Source: an uncultured Clostridium sp. (GTDB lineage Bacteria > Bacillota > Clostridia > Clostridiales > Clostridiaceae). Taken from it: a DNA stretch of 41,403 nucleotides. Position 1 is the stretch's first letter. The number at the start of each line of letters is the position of its first letter. The notes under the pieces were generated by a model. The model had not been told where the DNA came from. It saw only the letters and a program-made list of their open reading frames with translations, and did not search any database. Shown in pieces: positions 8,004 to 15,290 of the stretch. Location of the stretch: contig CALBDU010000034.1 of the NCBI GenBank assembly GCA_937927335.1, positions 1 through 41,403 of the forward strand, in the 5' to 3' direction. Position numbers and translations under genes: made by a program.

Positions 8004-9152
8004 TTGCAGATTTATGTTGTTAAACCCGGAGATACTATATGGAATATTGCCCGGAGATATAGAATCCCGCCCCAAAGTTTGCTGGTTACTAATGGAATAA
8101 CCGGTGCTGCAAGGCTGGTAATAGGTCAGACACTGGTAATCCCTGTGGGAGGTGTGCCTAAAGCTTATGGAACCATAGAAGCAAATGGCTTCATTCAACC
8201 CTCCAACCCCCAGCGGGAAAGGAGTGTTCTTGCAGAATCCGCAAGAAGCCTGACCTATGTTACCCCCTTTAGTCATCATGTAAACCCTGACGGTACCTTA
8301 ACAGCTCTTAATACTGGCACTATTGAAGCGGTTTCAGCAGCAAACAGAGCCGCACTGCTTCTCTCGGTAACAAACATAACAGGTACTGCAGGGGCCAACT
8401 TTAATACTGTGCTCATTGATACAATTATAAACAGCTCCCGATTAAAACAGAACTTGATAAACAATATTCTTATACAATTAAGACGAGGCAATTATAAAGG
8501 CGTTATAATCGATTTTGAAAAAATATCTCCCTCAAACAGAAATAAATATAATCAGTTCCTGAGAGAATTAACAGCCAGATTACATCCAAGGTATTTTACA
8601 GGAGCAGCATTAGCTCCCAAGACCTCTGATGTAACCACCGGAGCCTGGCATGGCGCCCATGATTACAGGGCCATTGGGGAGATTGTGGACTTTGTGGTTA
8701 TAATGACCTATGAATGGGGCTGGTCTGGTGGTCCGCCTATGGCAGTGGCACCAATAGATCAGGTAAGAAAGGTAATTAACTATGCAGTTTCAGTGATAAG
8801 GCCAGGTAAAATTATGATGGGTATTCCTCTTTATGGCTATGATTGGACTTTGCCATATGTGGAGGGTGGAAAGTTTGCAAAGGCAATTGGAAATCAGGAG
8901 GCTATTGACTTGGCAGGGGCTCAAAATGCAGCCATCAGCTATGATTATAAAGCTCAGTCACCTCATTATGGATATACTGACAGAAATGGTAGAAGGCATA
9001 TAGTTTGGTTTGAAGATGCAAGAAGTGTGGAAGCTAAATATAAACTTGCTGCGGCCTATAAGCTGAGGGGTGTAAGCTTTTGGTCACTGGCAAAGCCATT
9101 TCCACAAAACTGGAGAGTACTGCAGAATATGTTTACAATTAGTAAATATTAA
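8004..9152 (+). CDS. LysM-GH18 protein, YaaH/SleL-like spore cortex glucosaminidase
   Basis: A 382-residue protein. One LysM domain (residues 2-47, IYVVKPGDTIWNIARRY to QTLVIP) should bind peptidoglycan. A glycoside hydrolase 18 domain follows (about 60-380). The catalytic strand reads GVIIDFEKI with the acid/base glutamate at residue 172. MTYEWGWSGGPPMAVAPIDQVR and IPLYGYDW are typical of the YaaH/YdhD/SleL spore group. SleL cleaves cortical muramic-delta-lactam peptidoglycan during germination and usually has two LysM domains; this one has a single LysM. No signal peptide is present, as is common for spore proteins made in the mother cell. The start is TTG 8004 after AGAAGGT. It is monocistronic and ends in a strong terminator. 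Confidence 0.9.
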   Translation: MQIYVVKPGDTIWNIARRYRIPPQSLLVTNGITGAARLVIGQTLVIPVGGVPKAYGTIEANGFIQPSNPQRERSVLAESARSLTYVTPFSHHVNPDGTLTALNTGTIEAVSAANRAALLLSVTNITGTAGANFNTVLIDTIINSSRLKQNLINNILIQLRRGNYKGVIIDFEKISPSNRNKYNQFLRELTARLHPRYFTGAALAPKTSDVTTGAWHGAHDYRAIGEIVDFVVIMTYEWGWSGGPPMAVAPIDQVRKVINYAVSVIRPGKIMMGIPLYGYDWTLPYVEGGKFAKAIGNQEAIDLAGAQNAAISYDYKAQSPHYGYTDRNGRRHIVWFEDARSVEAKYKLAAAYKLRGVSFWSLAKPFPQNWRVLQNMFTISKY

Positions 9153-9180
9153 AAGGGAGCCTCAGCTGAGGCTCCCTTTT
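9151..9180 (+). terminator. Intrinsic terminator of the LysM-GH18 gene
   Basis: A perfect 30-bp palindrome, AAAAGGGAGCCTCAG and its complement, overlapping the stop codon and ending in TTTT. It reads equally well in both directions. Confidence 0.85.
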
Positions 9181-9187
9181 ACAATAA

Positions 9188-9212
9188 AAAATGCCGGTTT
9201 AACCGGCATTTT
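9188..9212 (-). terminator. Intrinsic terminator of the riboflavin/HAD operon
   Basis: AAAATGCCGGTT and AACCGGCATTTT are perfect 12-bp arms flanking one base, immediately 3' of the minus-strand HAD gene (stop 9215). Like its neighbour it is symmetric, so the two hairpins insulate the convergent genes. Confidence 0.82.
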
Positions 9213-9214
9213 AA

Positions 9215-9874
9215 CTAAAATAGATTTTTCAATTCCAAAATGTTTTCAATGACAAGATCTGCCTCCTCCAGCTCCTGAGGATAACCATATCCGTAGTTGC
9301 AGCCAATGGTGTATATGTGATTTCTTTTCCCCGCCTCAATATCCTGGTGACGGTCACCGATTATAACCATATCCCTTGGGTATTCATCAATAACAGCTTT
9401 AATAATTTCATACTTTGGGCGAAAATCATATTCCTCTGAGGCTATTAGCCTCTCAAAATATCTGTCCAGTCCGAAAATACTGTTATGGCTTTCCTTGTAG
9501 TAAATTTTGCAGTTGCTTATAAAAATAAGGTGATAACCTTTATTTTTCAGGTATGAAAGCACCTCCAGGGCATCAGGGTATAATTCAGCCTGGCCGGAAA
9601 GAGTTGAAGCCTTCATGCTTTCGGATATTATTTTACTGCACCTTTGCCTTTCCTCCTGGTTTATATGGGGCATAAACTTCTGCCACATTTCCTTTGGATT
9701 GAAGCCCAGCCAGTAGCTGATGTCATCCTCACTCCATTTCCTGGGTTTGGCATAACCTTTATCAACCAGGTAGGAATATGCCTTCCTAAAAGCGGGGGCA
9801 TATATTTTCATACCGTTATGGAGGGTTCCGTCATAGTCTAAAAATATTGTTTTTATGTTATCAAAGCTAATCAA
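9215..9874 (-). CDS. HAD-superfamily phosphatase, candidate riboflavin-pathway phosphatase
   Basis: A 219-residue haloacid dehalogenase-like hydrolase. Motif I is DYDGT (D13, D15), motif II is FISNC, the motif III lysine is in RPKYEIIK, and motif IV is IGDRHQDIEAGK. A helical C1 cap lies between residues ~20 and 95, as in phosphoglycolate phosphatases and YigB. The start is TTG at 9872-9874 with AGGAG upstream. The gene lies only 14 nt after ribH on the same strand with no terminator between, making it the fifth gene of the rib operon. The bacterial riboflavin pathway needs a phosphatase for 5-amino-6-ribitylamino-uracil 5'-phosphate, supplied elsewhere by promiscuous HAD enzymes (YigB, YbjI, YcsE). 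Context suggests that role; motifs alone do not show the substrate. Confidence 0.88.
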   Translation of the reverse strand: MISFDNIKTIFLDYDGTLHNGMKIYAPAFRKAYSYLVDKGYAKPRKWSEDDISYWLGFNPKEMWQKFMPHINQEERQRCSKIISESMKASTLSGQAELYPDALEVLSYLKNKGYHLIFISNCKIYYKESHNSIFGLDRYFERLIASEEYDFRPKYEIIKAVIDEYPRDMVIIGDRHQDIEAGKRNHIYTIGCNYGYGYPQELEEADLVIENILELKNLF

Positions 9875-9888
9875 AGCAGGCTCCTGTC

Positions 9889-10350
9889 CTAGAACTGGCT
9901 CAGAAGGTTTGTCATCTCAATAGCAGTTACTGCAGCATCATATCCCTTGTTGCCTGCCTTTGTACCAGCTCTTTCAATGGCCTGCTCAATGGTATCTGTT
10001 GTTAAAACACCGAATATTACTGGAATTTCAGTTTCAAGGGATACATGTGCAATACCCTTGGAGACTTCACTGGATACAAAATCGAAATGGGGGGTAGAAC
10101 CTTTTATAACTGCACCAAGGCATATAACAGCATCATATTTATTTGATTTTGCCATTTTTTTTGCAGCCAAAGGAATTTCAAAGGCACCCGGTACCCAGGC
10201 TATTTCAATGTCATTCTCATCTACGCCATGGCGTTTCAAGGCATCCAGGGCTCCGGACAAAAGCTTACCGCCTATAAATTCATTAAACCTGCCTACTATT
10301 ATTCCATATTTGGCTTCCTTTGATATCAGTTTTCCTTCATAAATTTTCAT
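9889..10350 (-). CDS. ribH: 6,7-dimethyl-8-ribityllumazine synthase
   Basis: Condenses 5-amino-6-ribitylamino-uracil with 3,4-dihydroxy-2-butanone 4-phosphate to lumazine, the penultimate riboflavin step. It is 153 residues, the standard size for subunits of the icosahedral or pentameric enzyme. Typical motifs are GIIVGRFNEFI, WVPGAFEIPLAAK, CLGAVIKGSTPHFDFV with the catalytic histidine, and NKGYDAAVTAIEM near the C-terminus. The gene starts 1 nt after the ribBA stop, so translation is probably coupled. It is controlled by the FMN riboswitch at the head of the operon. Confidence 0.97.
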   Translation of the reverse strand: MKIYEGKLISKEAKYGIIVGRFNEFIGGKLLSGALDALKRHGVDENDIEIAWVPGAFEIPLAAKKMAKSNKYDAVICLGAVIKGSTPHFDFVSSEVSKGIAHVSLETEIPVIFGVLTTDTIEQAIERAGTKAGNKGYDAAVTAIEMTNLLSQF

Positions 10351-10351
10351 A

Positions 10352-11569
10352 TTACTTTTCTCCTTTTTCCTTATAATTTAAAAGATGACCCATTTTTTGT
10401 TTTTTTGTTTTTAAGTATGCTTCATTTATATCATTAAAATCAATTTGTATTGGAACCCTGTTCACAATTTCAATGCCGTAACCTGATAAACCAGCCATTT
10501 TTTTGGGGTTATTGGTCAACAGGTTTATTTTTTCCACGCCAAGGTTAACCAGTATCTGCGCTCCTATACCATAATCCCTCATATCTGCAGGAAAGCCTAG
10601 GGCAAGATTTGCTTCAACAGTATCCATTCCCTGATCCTGCAGTGCATATGCTTTAATTTTATTGATCAGGCCTATACCTCTGCCTTCCTGTCTCATGTAT
10701 AACAAAACACCTCTGCCGGTTTTTTCGATCTGCTTCAAAGCTGAAGCAAGCTGATCACCGCAGTCACATCTCATGGACCCGAAGGCATCTCCTGTAAGGC
10801 ATTCAGAGTGAACCCTTACCAAAACAGGATCATCTCCGCCAATATCCCCTTTCACCAAAGCAACATGATGCTCCCCGTTAAGAATGTTTTCAAAGCCAAT
10901 TAGTCGGAAATGTCCATACTTTGTAGGCATATCTGCTTCAGCAACCCTTTTTACAAAGACCTCCTTATCCTTTCGATAGGCTATGAGGTCTGCAATAGTG
11001 ATTATCTTTAAATTATGTTTTTTTACATAATCCATTAGCTCAGGAGTTCTGGCCATGGTGCCGTCGTCACTCATAATTTCGCAGATAACTCCTGCCGGCT
11101 TAAAGCCTGCTATCCTTGCCAGATCCACAGCAGCTTCAGTGTGGCCGGCTCTTTTTAAAACTCCACCTTTTCTTGATTCCAGGGGGAAAACGTGTCCCGG
11201 TCTCCTAAAATCCTTTGAAGATGAATTTGGATCTAGCATCTTTTTTATTGTAGCAGCCCTTTCAAAGGCTGATATTCCAGTGGTAGTTTCCGAAGCATCA
11301 ATAGATACGGTGAAGGCGGTTTGATGATTATCTGTATTTTGTGAAACCATCTGTTCTATTTCAAGCTCCTGTAGAATTTCTCCGGAAGTAGGTGTGCATA
11401 TCAGCCCCCTTCCATGGGTAGCCATAAAATTAATTGCCTCGGGAGTCACCATTTCTGCGGCCATAAGAAGATCCCCTTCATTTTCCCTGTCCTCGTCATC
11501 TACAACCACAACCATTTTTCCAGCCCGGATGTCCTCTAATGCTTCCTCTATTGTATTAAATTTATACAT
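10352..11569 (-). CDS. ribBA: Bifunctional DHBP synthase / GTP cyclohydrolase II
   Basis: A 405-residue fusion supplying both riboflavin precursors. Residues ~1-200 are 3,4-dihydroxy-2-butanone-4-phosphate synthase (VDDEDRENEGD metal/substrate loop, FMATHGRGLIC, RRPGHVFPL, RAGHTEAAVDL). Residues ~205-400 are GTP cyclohydrolase II, with zinc ligands in HSECLTGDAFGSMRCDCGDQL and the catalytic RQEGRGIGL. The linker carries the AEADMPTKYG motif common in RibBA proteins. Length and motifs show both halves intact. It lies 14 nt after ribE on the minus strand. Confidence 0.97.
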   Translation of the reverse strand: MYKFNTIEEALEDIRAGKMVVVVDDEDRENEGDLLMAAEMVTPEAINFMATHGRGLICTPTSGEILQELEIEQMVSQNTDNHQTAFTVSIDASETTTGISAFERAATIKKMLDPNSSSKDFRRPGHVFPLESRKGGVLKRAGHTEAAVDLARIAGFKPAGVICEIMSDDGTMARTPELMDYVKKHNLKIITIADLIAYRKDKEVFVKRVAEADMPTKYGHFRLIGFENILNGEHHVALVKGDIGGDDPVLVRVHSECLTGDAFGSMRCDCGDQLASALKQIEKTGRGVLLYMRQEGRGIGLINKIKAYALQDQGMDTVEANLALGFPADMRDYGIGAQILVNLGVEKINLLTNNPKKMAGLSGYGIEIVNRVPIQIDFNDINEAYLKTKKQKMGHLLNYKEKGEK

Positions 11570-11583
11570 TTGTTTCTCCTCCT

Positions 11584-12234
11584 CTATGCAAAGCCGTGTT
11601 TTGCCAGAAAGTCAACATCAATTCCATTTCCTTCTGACGGCTCATCTTCATGCTTCATAAGCTTTTCTATGTATTTTCCAATAATGTCGCACTCCAGGTT
11701 TAATCTGTCACCGATTTTTTTCTTTAACAGTGTAGTTGCATCCTTGGTGTGAGGTATTATAGAAACCTTAAACCTTTCATTGTCCACATAGGCTACTGTT
11801 AAGCTCACTCCGTCTATGGCAATGGAGCCCTTTTCAACTATATATTTAAGCAGGGCCCGGTCCGTGTTCACAGTGATCCAGACTGCGTTGTCTTCCTGCA
11901 TATAGCTTTCTATCACCCCTGTGCCGTCTATGTGCCCGCTTACAATATGACCGCCCAGTCTGTCGCTGAGCCTCAGTGCTCTCTCAAGGTTAACCAGGCT
12001 TCCTTTGGAAAGTCCACCCAAAGCACTCCTTCTCATGGTTTCAGCCATTGCATCAACTGTGAAGAATCCTTTGCTAAAGCTGGTAACGGTGAGACAAACA
12101 CCATTGGTGCATATGCTATCACCAAGCTTTACATCTTCAAGAACCTTTTCAGCCTTAATGGTAATTTGTGCAGATTTATGGGATTTTGTTATGCTGTAAA
12201 TTTCTCCGATTTCCTCAACAAGACCTGTAAACAT
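11584..12234 (-). CDS. ribE: Riboflavin synthase alpha chain
   Basis: Dismutates two lumazine molecules to riboflavin and 5-amino-6-ribitylamino-uracil. At 216 residues it has the expected two tandem lumazine-binding barrels: MFTGLVEEIGEI with SICTNGVCLTV in the first, and HIVSGHIDGTGVI with SIAIDGVSLTV in the second. The C-terminal trimerisation helix (GKYIEKLMKHE) is present. The gene begins 1 nt after ribD ends, so expression is tightly linked. The symbol follows the Bacillus naming; it is ribC in E. coli. Confidence 0.96.
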   Translation of the reverse strand: MFTGLVEEIGEIYSITKSHKSAQITIKAEKVLEDVKLGDSICTNGVCLTVTSFSKGFFTVDAMAETMRRSALGGLSKGSLVNLERALRLSDRLGGHIVSGHIDGTGVIESYMQEDNAVWITVNTDRALLKYIVEKGSIAIDGVSLTVAYVDNERFKVSIIPHTKDATTLLKKKIGDRLNLECDIIGKYIEKLMKHEDEPSEGNGIDVDFLAKHGFA

Positions 12235-12235
12235 G

Positions 12236-13336
12236 CTATTCCTCCTTTACAATATAACCCTCAATCATTATATCCTTTTCAAATCTTTTAACATCAATAT
12301 TGTGAAGGTCTATTGCATCTCTCATTAAATGGATGCCAGGTCCCCCCACTGGAGTTTTGGCATTTTCACCACCAATAATTTTAGGTGCTATAAACGCATT
12401 AACCTTATCCACTATTCCTTCCTTTAAGGCACTGTAGTTTATTTTGCTTCCGCCCTCCAGAAGTATACTGTCTATTTTTTTATCACCAAGGAGCTTCATA
12501 AGGCATTTCAGGTCTACACCCCCATCCTTTAAAGGAGTGGTAATGATTTCTGCTCCCTTAGCCTCCAAGGCCTTGATTTTATCCTTGTGTGCCATTTCGG
12601 TGCAAGCTATTATGGTTTTTGCTTTTGAATGAAGATTCAATACCTGTGCGGTTAATGGTATCCGTGCACTGCTGTCTATGATTATTCTTACCGGGTCCTT
12701 ACCTTCTATATCTTTAAGTCTTGTGGTGAGACTAGGATCATCTGCCAGAACTGTTCCAATGCCGGCCATGATTCCTGAAACCCTGTGTCTTATGCGGTGC
12801 ACATAATCCCGGGATATTTCATTAGTGATCCACTTAGAATCACCGGTGCAGGATGCAATTTTTCCATCCAGCGTCATTGCTGTTTTCATAATGACAAAGG
12901 GCAGACCTGTTGTAATATATTTTAAAAATATTTCATTTAATTTTTTCCCCTGATCCTCCAAAATTCCTGTTACAACTTCTATGCCGTTTTCTCTAAGGAT
13001 TTTTATGCCATTTCCCGCAACCAGGGGGTTGGGATCCACTAAGCCTATTACAACTTTTTTAATTCCCTTTTCAATTAAGGCGTTTGCACAGGGCGGGGTT
13101 TTCCCATAGTGGGAGCAAGGTTCTAGAGTTACGTACATGGTTGCACCCTTTACATCCTCAGCGGCATTTTTGAATGCATTTATTTCTGCATGGCTGCTGC
13201 CATATTGCTGGTGCCAGCCTTCTCCTATAACTTTTCCATTCTTGACAATCACGGCACCTACCAGCGGATTGGGATTGGTAAAGCCAGCACCTCTTTCAGC
13301 AAGTTCAAGGGCTCTCTTCATCATGATTTCGTCCAC
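12236..13336 (-). CDS. ribD: Bifunctional riboflavin deaminase/reductase
   Basis: First enzyme pair of the operon. The N-terminal deaminase (residues ~1-145) has the zinc site HAEINAF and PCSHYGKTPPC and acts on the pyrimidine made by GTP cyclohydrolase II. The C-terminal NADPH-dependent reductase (~145-366) has TAMTLDGKIA, DDPSLTTR and LLEGGSKIN. At 366 aa it is full length. The start is GTG at 13334-13336 after GAGGTGA. The untranslated leader holds an FMN riboswitch and its terminator. Confidence 0.96.
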   Translation of the reverse strand: MDEIMMKRALELAERGAGFTNPNPLVGAVIVKNGKVIGEGWHQQYGSSHAEINAFKNAAEDVKGATMYVTLEPCSHYGKTPPCANALIEKGIKKVVIGLVDPNPLVAGNGIKILRENGIEVVTGILEDQGKKLNEIFLKYITTGLPFVIMKTAMTLDGKIASCTGDSKWITNEISRDYVHRIRHRVSGIMAGIGTVLADDPSLTTRLKDIEGKDPVRIIIDSSARIPLTAQVLNLHSKAKTIIACTEMAHKDKIKALEAKGAEIITTPLKDGGVDLKCLMKLLGDKKIDSILLEGGSKINYSALKEGIVDKVNAFIAPKIIGGENAKTPVGGPGIHLMRDAIDLHNIDVKRFEKDIMIEGYIVKEE

Positions 13337-13347
13337 AAAATCACCTC

Positions 13348-13385
13348 ATTTAATAAAATAAGCCCTGAGAAATTATTCTCAGGGC
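13348..13385 (-). terminator. Riboswitch-controlled terminator before ribD
   Basis: On the minus strand, GCCCTGAGAA and TTCTCAGGGC form a 10-bp stem (13362-13385) with a 4-nt loop, followed by a T-rich tract. It sits between the FMN aptamer and ribD, as expected for transcription attenuation. Confidence 0.85.
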
Positions 13386-13421
13386 ACATAATGCAAAAAT
13401 ACAATTATAGTATTACCAAAA

Positions 13422-13530
13422 TATCTTCTTTCATCCAGACTTTACTGTCGGCTTCGGAATCTAACCGAATCTGCCTTACGGCTCGCGGGCTTTACCGCCG
13501 GTAGGGAAACTAACCCTGCCCTGAAGACCT
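13422..13530 (-). promoter_or_regulatory. FMN riboswitch (RFN element)
   Basis: Read on the minus strand, the aptamer has the conserved RFN blocks in order: TCTTCAGGGCAGGG, TTCCCTACCGGCGGTAAAGC, CGAGCC, ATTCGGTTAGATTCCGAAGCCGAC (split here by the reader as arms around AGATT), AGTAAAGTCTGGATG and AAAGAAGA. FMN binding should favour the downstream terminator and shut off the rib operon. UCAGGGC in the first block (13518-13524) is complementary to GCCCUGA at the start of the terminator stem (13379-13385), giving a simple antiterminator when FMN is absent. That pairing is my inference. Confidence 0.96.
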
Positions 13531-13548
13531 ATTAAATTTTACAAGTAA

Positions 13549-13577
13549 ATAGTAGCACTATTATTTTGATTAGTCAA
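13549..13577 (-). promoter_or_regulatory. SigmaA-type promoter of the rib operon
   Basis: On the minus strand TTGACT (13572-13577), a 17-bp spacer, and TACTAT (13549-13554), about 19 bp upstream of the first aptamer base. Confidence 0.82.
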
Positions 13578-13602
13578 TAGTGTAAAGTTCCTTGGGATAA
13601 TT

Positions 13603-14805
13603 TTAATGCTCAGAGGTATCCATGGAGTTTCTGCGGGTTATCCATGTTACCAGAGCAGAGATAAGAAGAAAAACAGGAATACATAGCAAAACAGCATTAG
13701 TACTGTATTTGATTGAAATAACTCCTCCCAGAAGAGGGGCTAAAGCAAAACCTATGTTTCCTACAGTTCCCTGAATTCCAAATAAAAAACCTCTCTTGTT
13801 AACAGGAGTATACTCTGTAGTTATTGACATTATAACAGGCTCCACACCTCCGGTTACAAAGAATACAAGCCCTAAAACCAGTGAGAAAATCCACAGGTTG
13901 CTTATAAACATTAAGGGCAGTGAAAGTATAGTGCCGGAAATCAGATAAATAATAAGCAGCTTCTTTTTGTCATACTTATCTCCAAGCCGGCTTAGTGTTA
14001 GCCCTGATAATGCTGTAGTAAAGGACAGGAATCCGTTAATTGCACCGGTAGTCCCCGATATTCCTTTGGCACTTCCCATAATTTCCTGAATGTAAATAGG
14101 CAGGTATGGATAAAAAACAGTTCTACCAATACGCAAAAAGAATAATACAATCAGCATGGATATGGTTAAAGCAGTGAAAACAGATATGAGGGAGGAATCC
14201 TTTTCTTCTTTTGGTTTTTCCAGTACAACTTTGGATTCTTTACTTTCCTTCACCACAAGTACCACCAGAAGAAAGTCCAGAAACATAAGGAGGCCGCCTA
14301 TTATAAAGCTAATCCTGTATCCCACAAATTCAGCAAGAACACCACCTACTACAGGCCCAATGGATTGTCCTATAAAAGTGGAGGATGAGAGAAAACCCAG
14401 TGCATAGGCCAGTCTGTTTTTTGGAGTATTAGCGGCAATCAAAATGGTGGCCGCAGTAACAGTTCCTGTAAAAATACCCTGGCAGAGCCTTAATATAAGC
14501 AGCTGGTTTACATTGGCTACTATTCCCATACCACCGATAATAAAAGATGCAAAAAACATGGCTCTAATCAGCATAAGCTTTCTGCCGAATTTATCAGAAA
14601 TAATGCCCCAAACCGGAGCCATCACTGCCATGGTTAATGCAGGTGCAGCATTTAGAACCCCTGACCAGAATTTAATATCGTCTGGAGAAGTTATGCCAAG
14701 CTGCTGTATGTAAAAAGGCAGAAAAGGCATACCGAAGCTGAAGCTCATAATTGATATAACTTGAGAACACCATATGGTGTAAAGATTAATTTTCCACCGT
14801 TCCAT
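13603..14805 (-). CDS. MFS transporter, multidrug-exporter type (DHA1)
   Basis: A 400-residue, 12-helix permease of the major facilitator superfamily. The first cytoplasmic loop carries the signature GIISDKFGRKLML, and LGFLSSSTFIGQSIGPVVGGVLAEFVG is the helix 5 antiporter motif C of drug/proton exporters. A charged central loop (KESKESKVVLEKPKEEKDSS) separates the two halves. The start is ATG 14803-14805 after AAAGGAGCAACA; an in-frame TTG five codons upstream is less likely. It ends 26 bp before the rib promoter on the same strand without a visible terminator, so read-through into the FMN leader is possible. The substrate is unknown. Confidence 0.9.
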   Translation of the reverse strand: MERWKINLYTIWCSQVISIMSFSFGMPFLPFYIQQLGITSPDDIKFWSGVLNAAPALTMAVMAPVWGIISDKFGRKLMLIRAMFFASFIIGGMGIVANVNQLLILRLCQGIFTGTVTAATILIAANTPKNRLAYALGFLSSSTFIGQSIGPVVGGVLAEFVGYRISFIIGGLLMFLDFLLVVLVVKESKESKVVLEKPKEEKDSSLISVFTALTISMLIVLFFLRIGRTVFYPYLPIYIQEIMGSAKGISGTTGAINGFLSFTTALSGLTLSRLGDKYDKKKLLIIYLISGTILSLPLMFISNLWIFSLVLGLVFFVTGGVEPVIMSITTEYTPVNKRGFLFGIQGTVGNIGFALAPLLGGVISIKYSTNAVLLCIPVFLLISALVTWITRRNSMDTSEH

Positions 14806-14837
14806 TGTTGCTCCTTTCAAATTTTAATTATTTAATC

Positions 14838-14866
14838 ATTATAACTCAAATTTTATTGAATGATAA
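14838..14866 (-). promoter_or_regulatory. Probable promoter of the MFS gene
   Basis: On the minus strand TTATCA (14861-14866), a 17-bp spacer and a consensus TATAAT (14838-14843). The -35 box is imperfect. Confidence 0.6.
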
Positions 14867-14894
14867 AAATATTCTAATTTTCTAAAAATTTATG

Positions 14895-14923
14895 TTGACA
14901 TTTATTTTCCATGCGTTTATTAT
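14895..14923 (+). promoter_or_regulatory. SigmaA-type promoter of the trp operon
   Basis: TTGACA (14895-14900), 17-bp spacer, TATTAT (14918-14923). Transcription would begin just before the T-box Stem I. Confidence 0.8.
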
Positions 14924-14937
14924 ACTTAATAAGGTTA

Positions 14938-15177
14938 ATGACGAGAAGTAGTAAGTATGGGAATTTGGTTTAAGCGAGTCCGGAATGGTGTAAGCCGGGC
15001 ACTGTAGCCTGTATTGAATGGATCTCTGAAATGCAATGCGAAACAATAGTAGCAGAAGCCGGCAGTCCACCGTTAAAGGGACAGGGTATCGAGAAATCTG
15101 TACCTGATAAGAGAGCTTTTACTAAGGTGGTATAGCGAAATTCAGCATTTCGTCCTTTGAGGATGGAATGCTTTTTT
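14938..15177 (+). promoter_or_regulatory. Tryptophan T-box leader with first antiterminator/terminator
   Basis: A tRNA-sensing leader. GACGAGAAGTAGTAAG opens Stem I. AAGCGAGTCCGGAATGGTG is the distal loop/AG-bulge region. On the 3' side, the sequence GAA-TGG-ATC places the specifier codon UGG (Trp) at 15019-15021. Stem II/III-like pairings follow (for example GTCC/GGAC near 15065-15083). A T-box sequence TAAGGTGGTATAGCG lies at 15123-15137. The first terminator is GCATTTCGTCC (15145-15155), loop, GGATGGAATGC (15161-15171) and six T. Uncharged tRNA-Trp should bind the specifier and the UGG of the T-box and favour read-through. The base after UGG is U, which gives only a wobble with the G73 discriminator expected for tRNA-Trp. 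Confidence 0.93.
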
Positions 15178-15189
15178 GTATAATGCTTA

Positions 15190-15260
15190 AGCTTATAAAA
15201 GCTAAAATGGGTGGCACCACGGCTACTTCGTCCCATGTTTTGGATGAAGTGGCCTTTTTT
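15190..15260 (+). promoter_or_regulatory. Second T-box antiterminator/terminator module without its own Stem I
   Basis: Only about 12 nt after the first terminator there is a short Stem III-like hairpin (AGCTT/AAGCT, 15190-15203). A second consensus T-box, AATGGGTGGCACCACGG (about 15206-15222), comes next. The second terminator is GGCTACTTCGTCC (15221-15233), loop, GGATGAAGTGGCC (15242-15254) and six T. There is no room for a second Stem I or specifier. UGGC here matches the expected tRNA-Trp 3' end GCCA exactly. RNA polymerase must therefore pass two terminators to reach trpE, apparently under one specifier domain. Confidence 0.9.
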
Positions 15261-15290
15261 GTCTGAAAAAATTAATTTGAGGTGGATGAA

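Noticed and set aside
14970..15236. Minus-strand 88-codon open frame in the trp leader
   Set aside because: It covers the T-box stems and terminators, which explain the sequence; no ribosome site or recognisable protein.
15178..15260. A complete second tryptophan T-box riboswitch
   Set aside because: There are only about 28 nt between the first terminator and the second T-box sequence, too short for Stem I with a specifier; listed as a second module instead.
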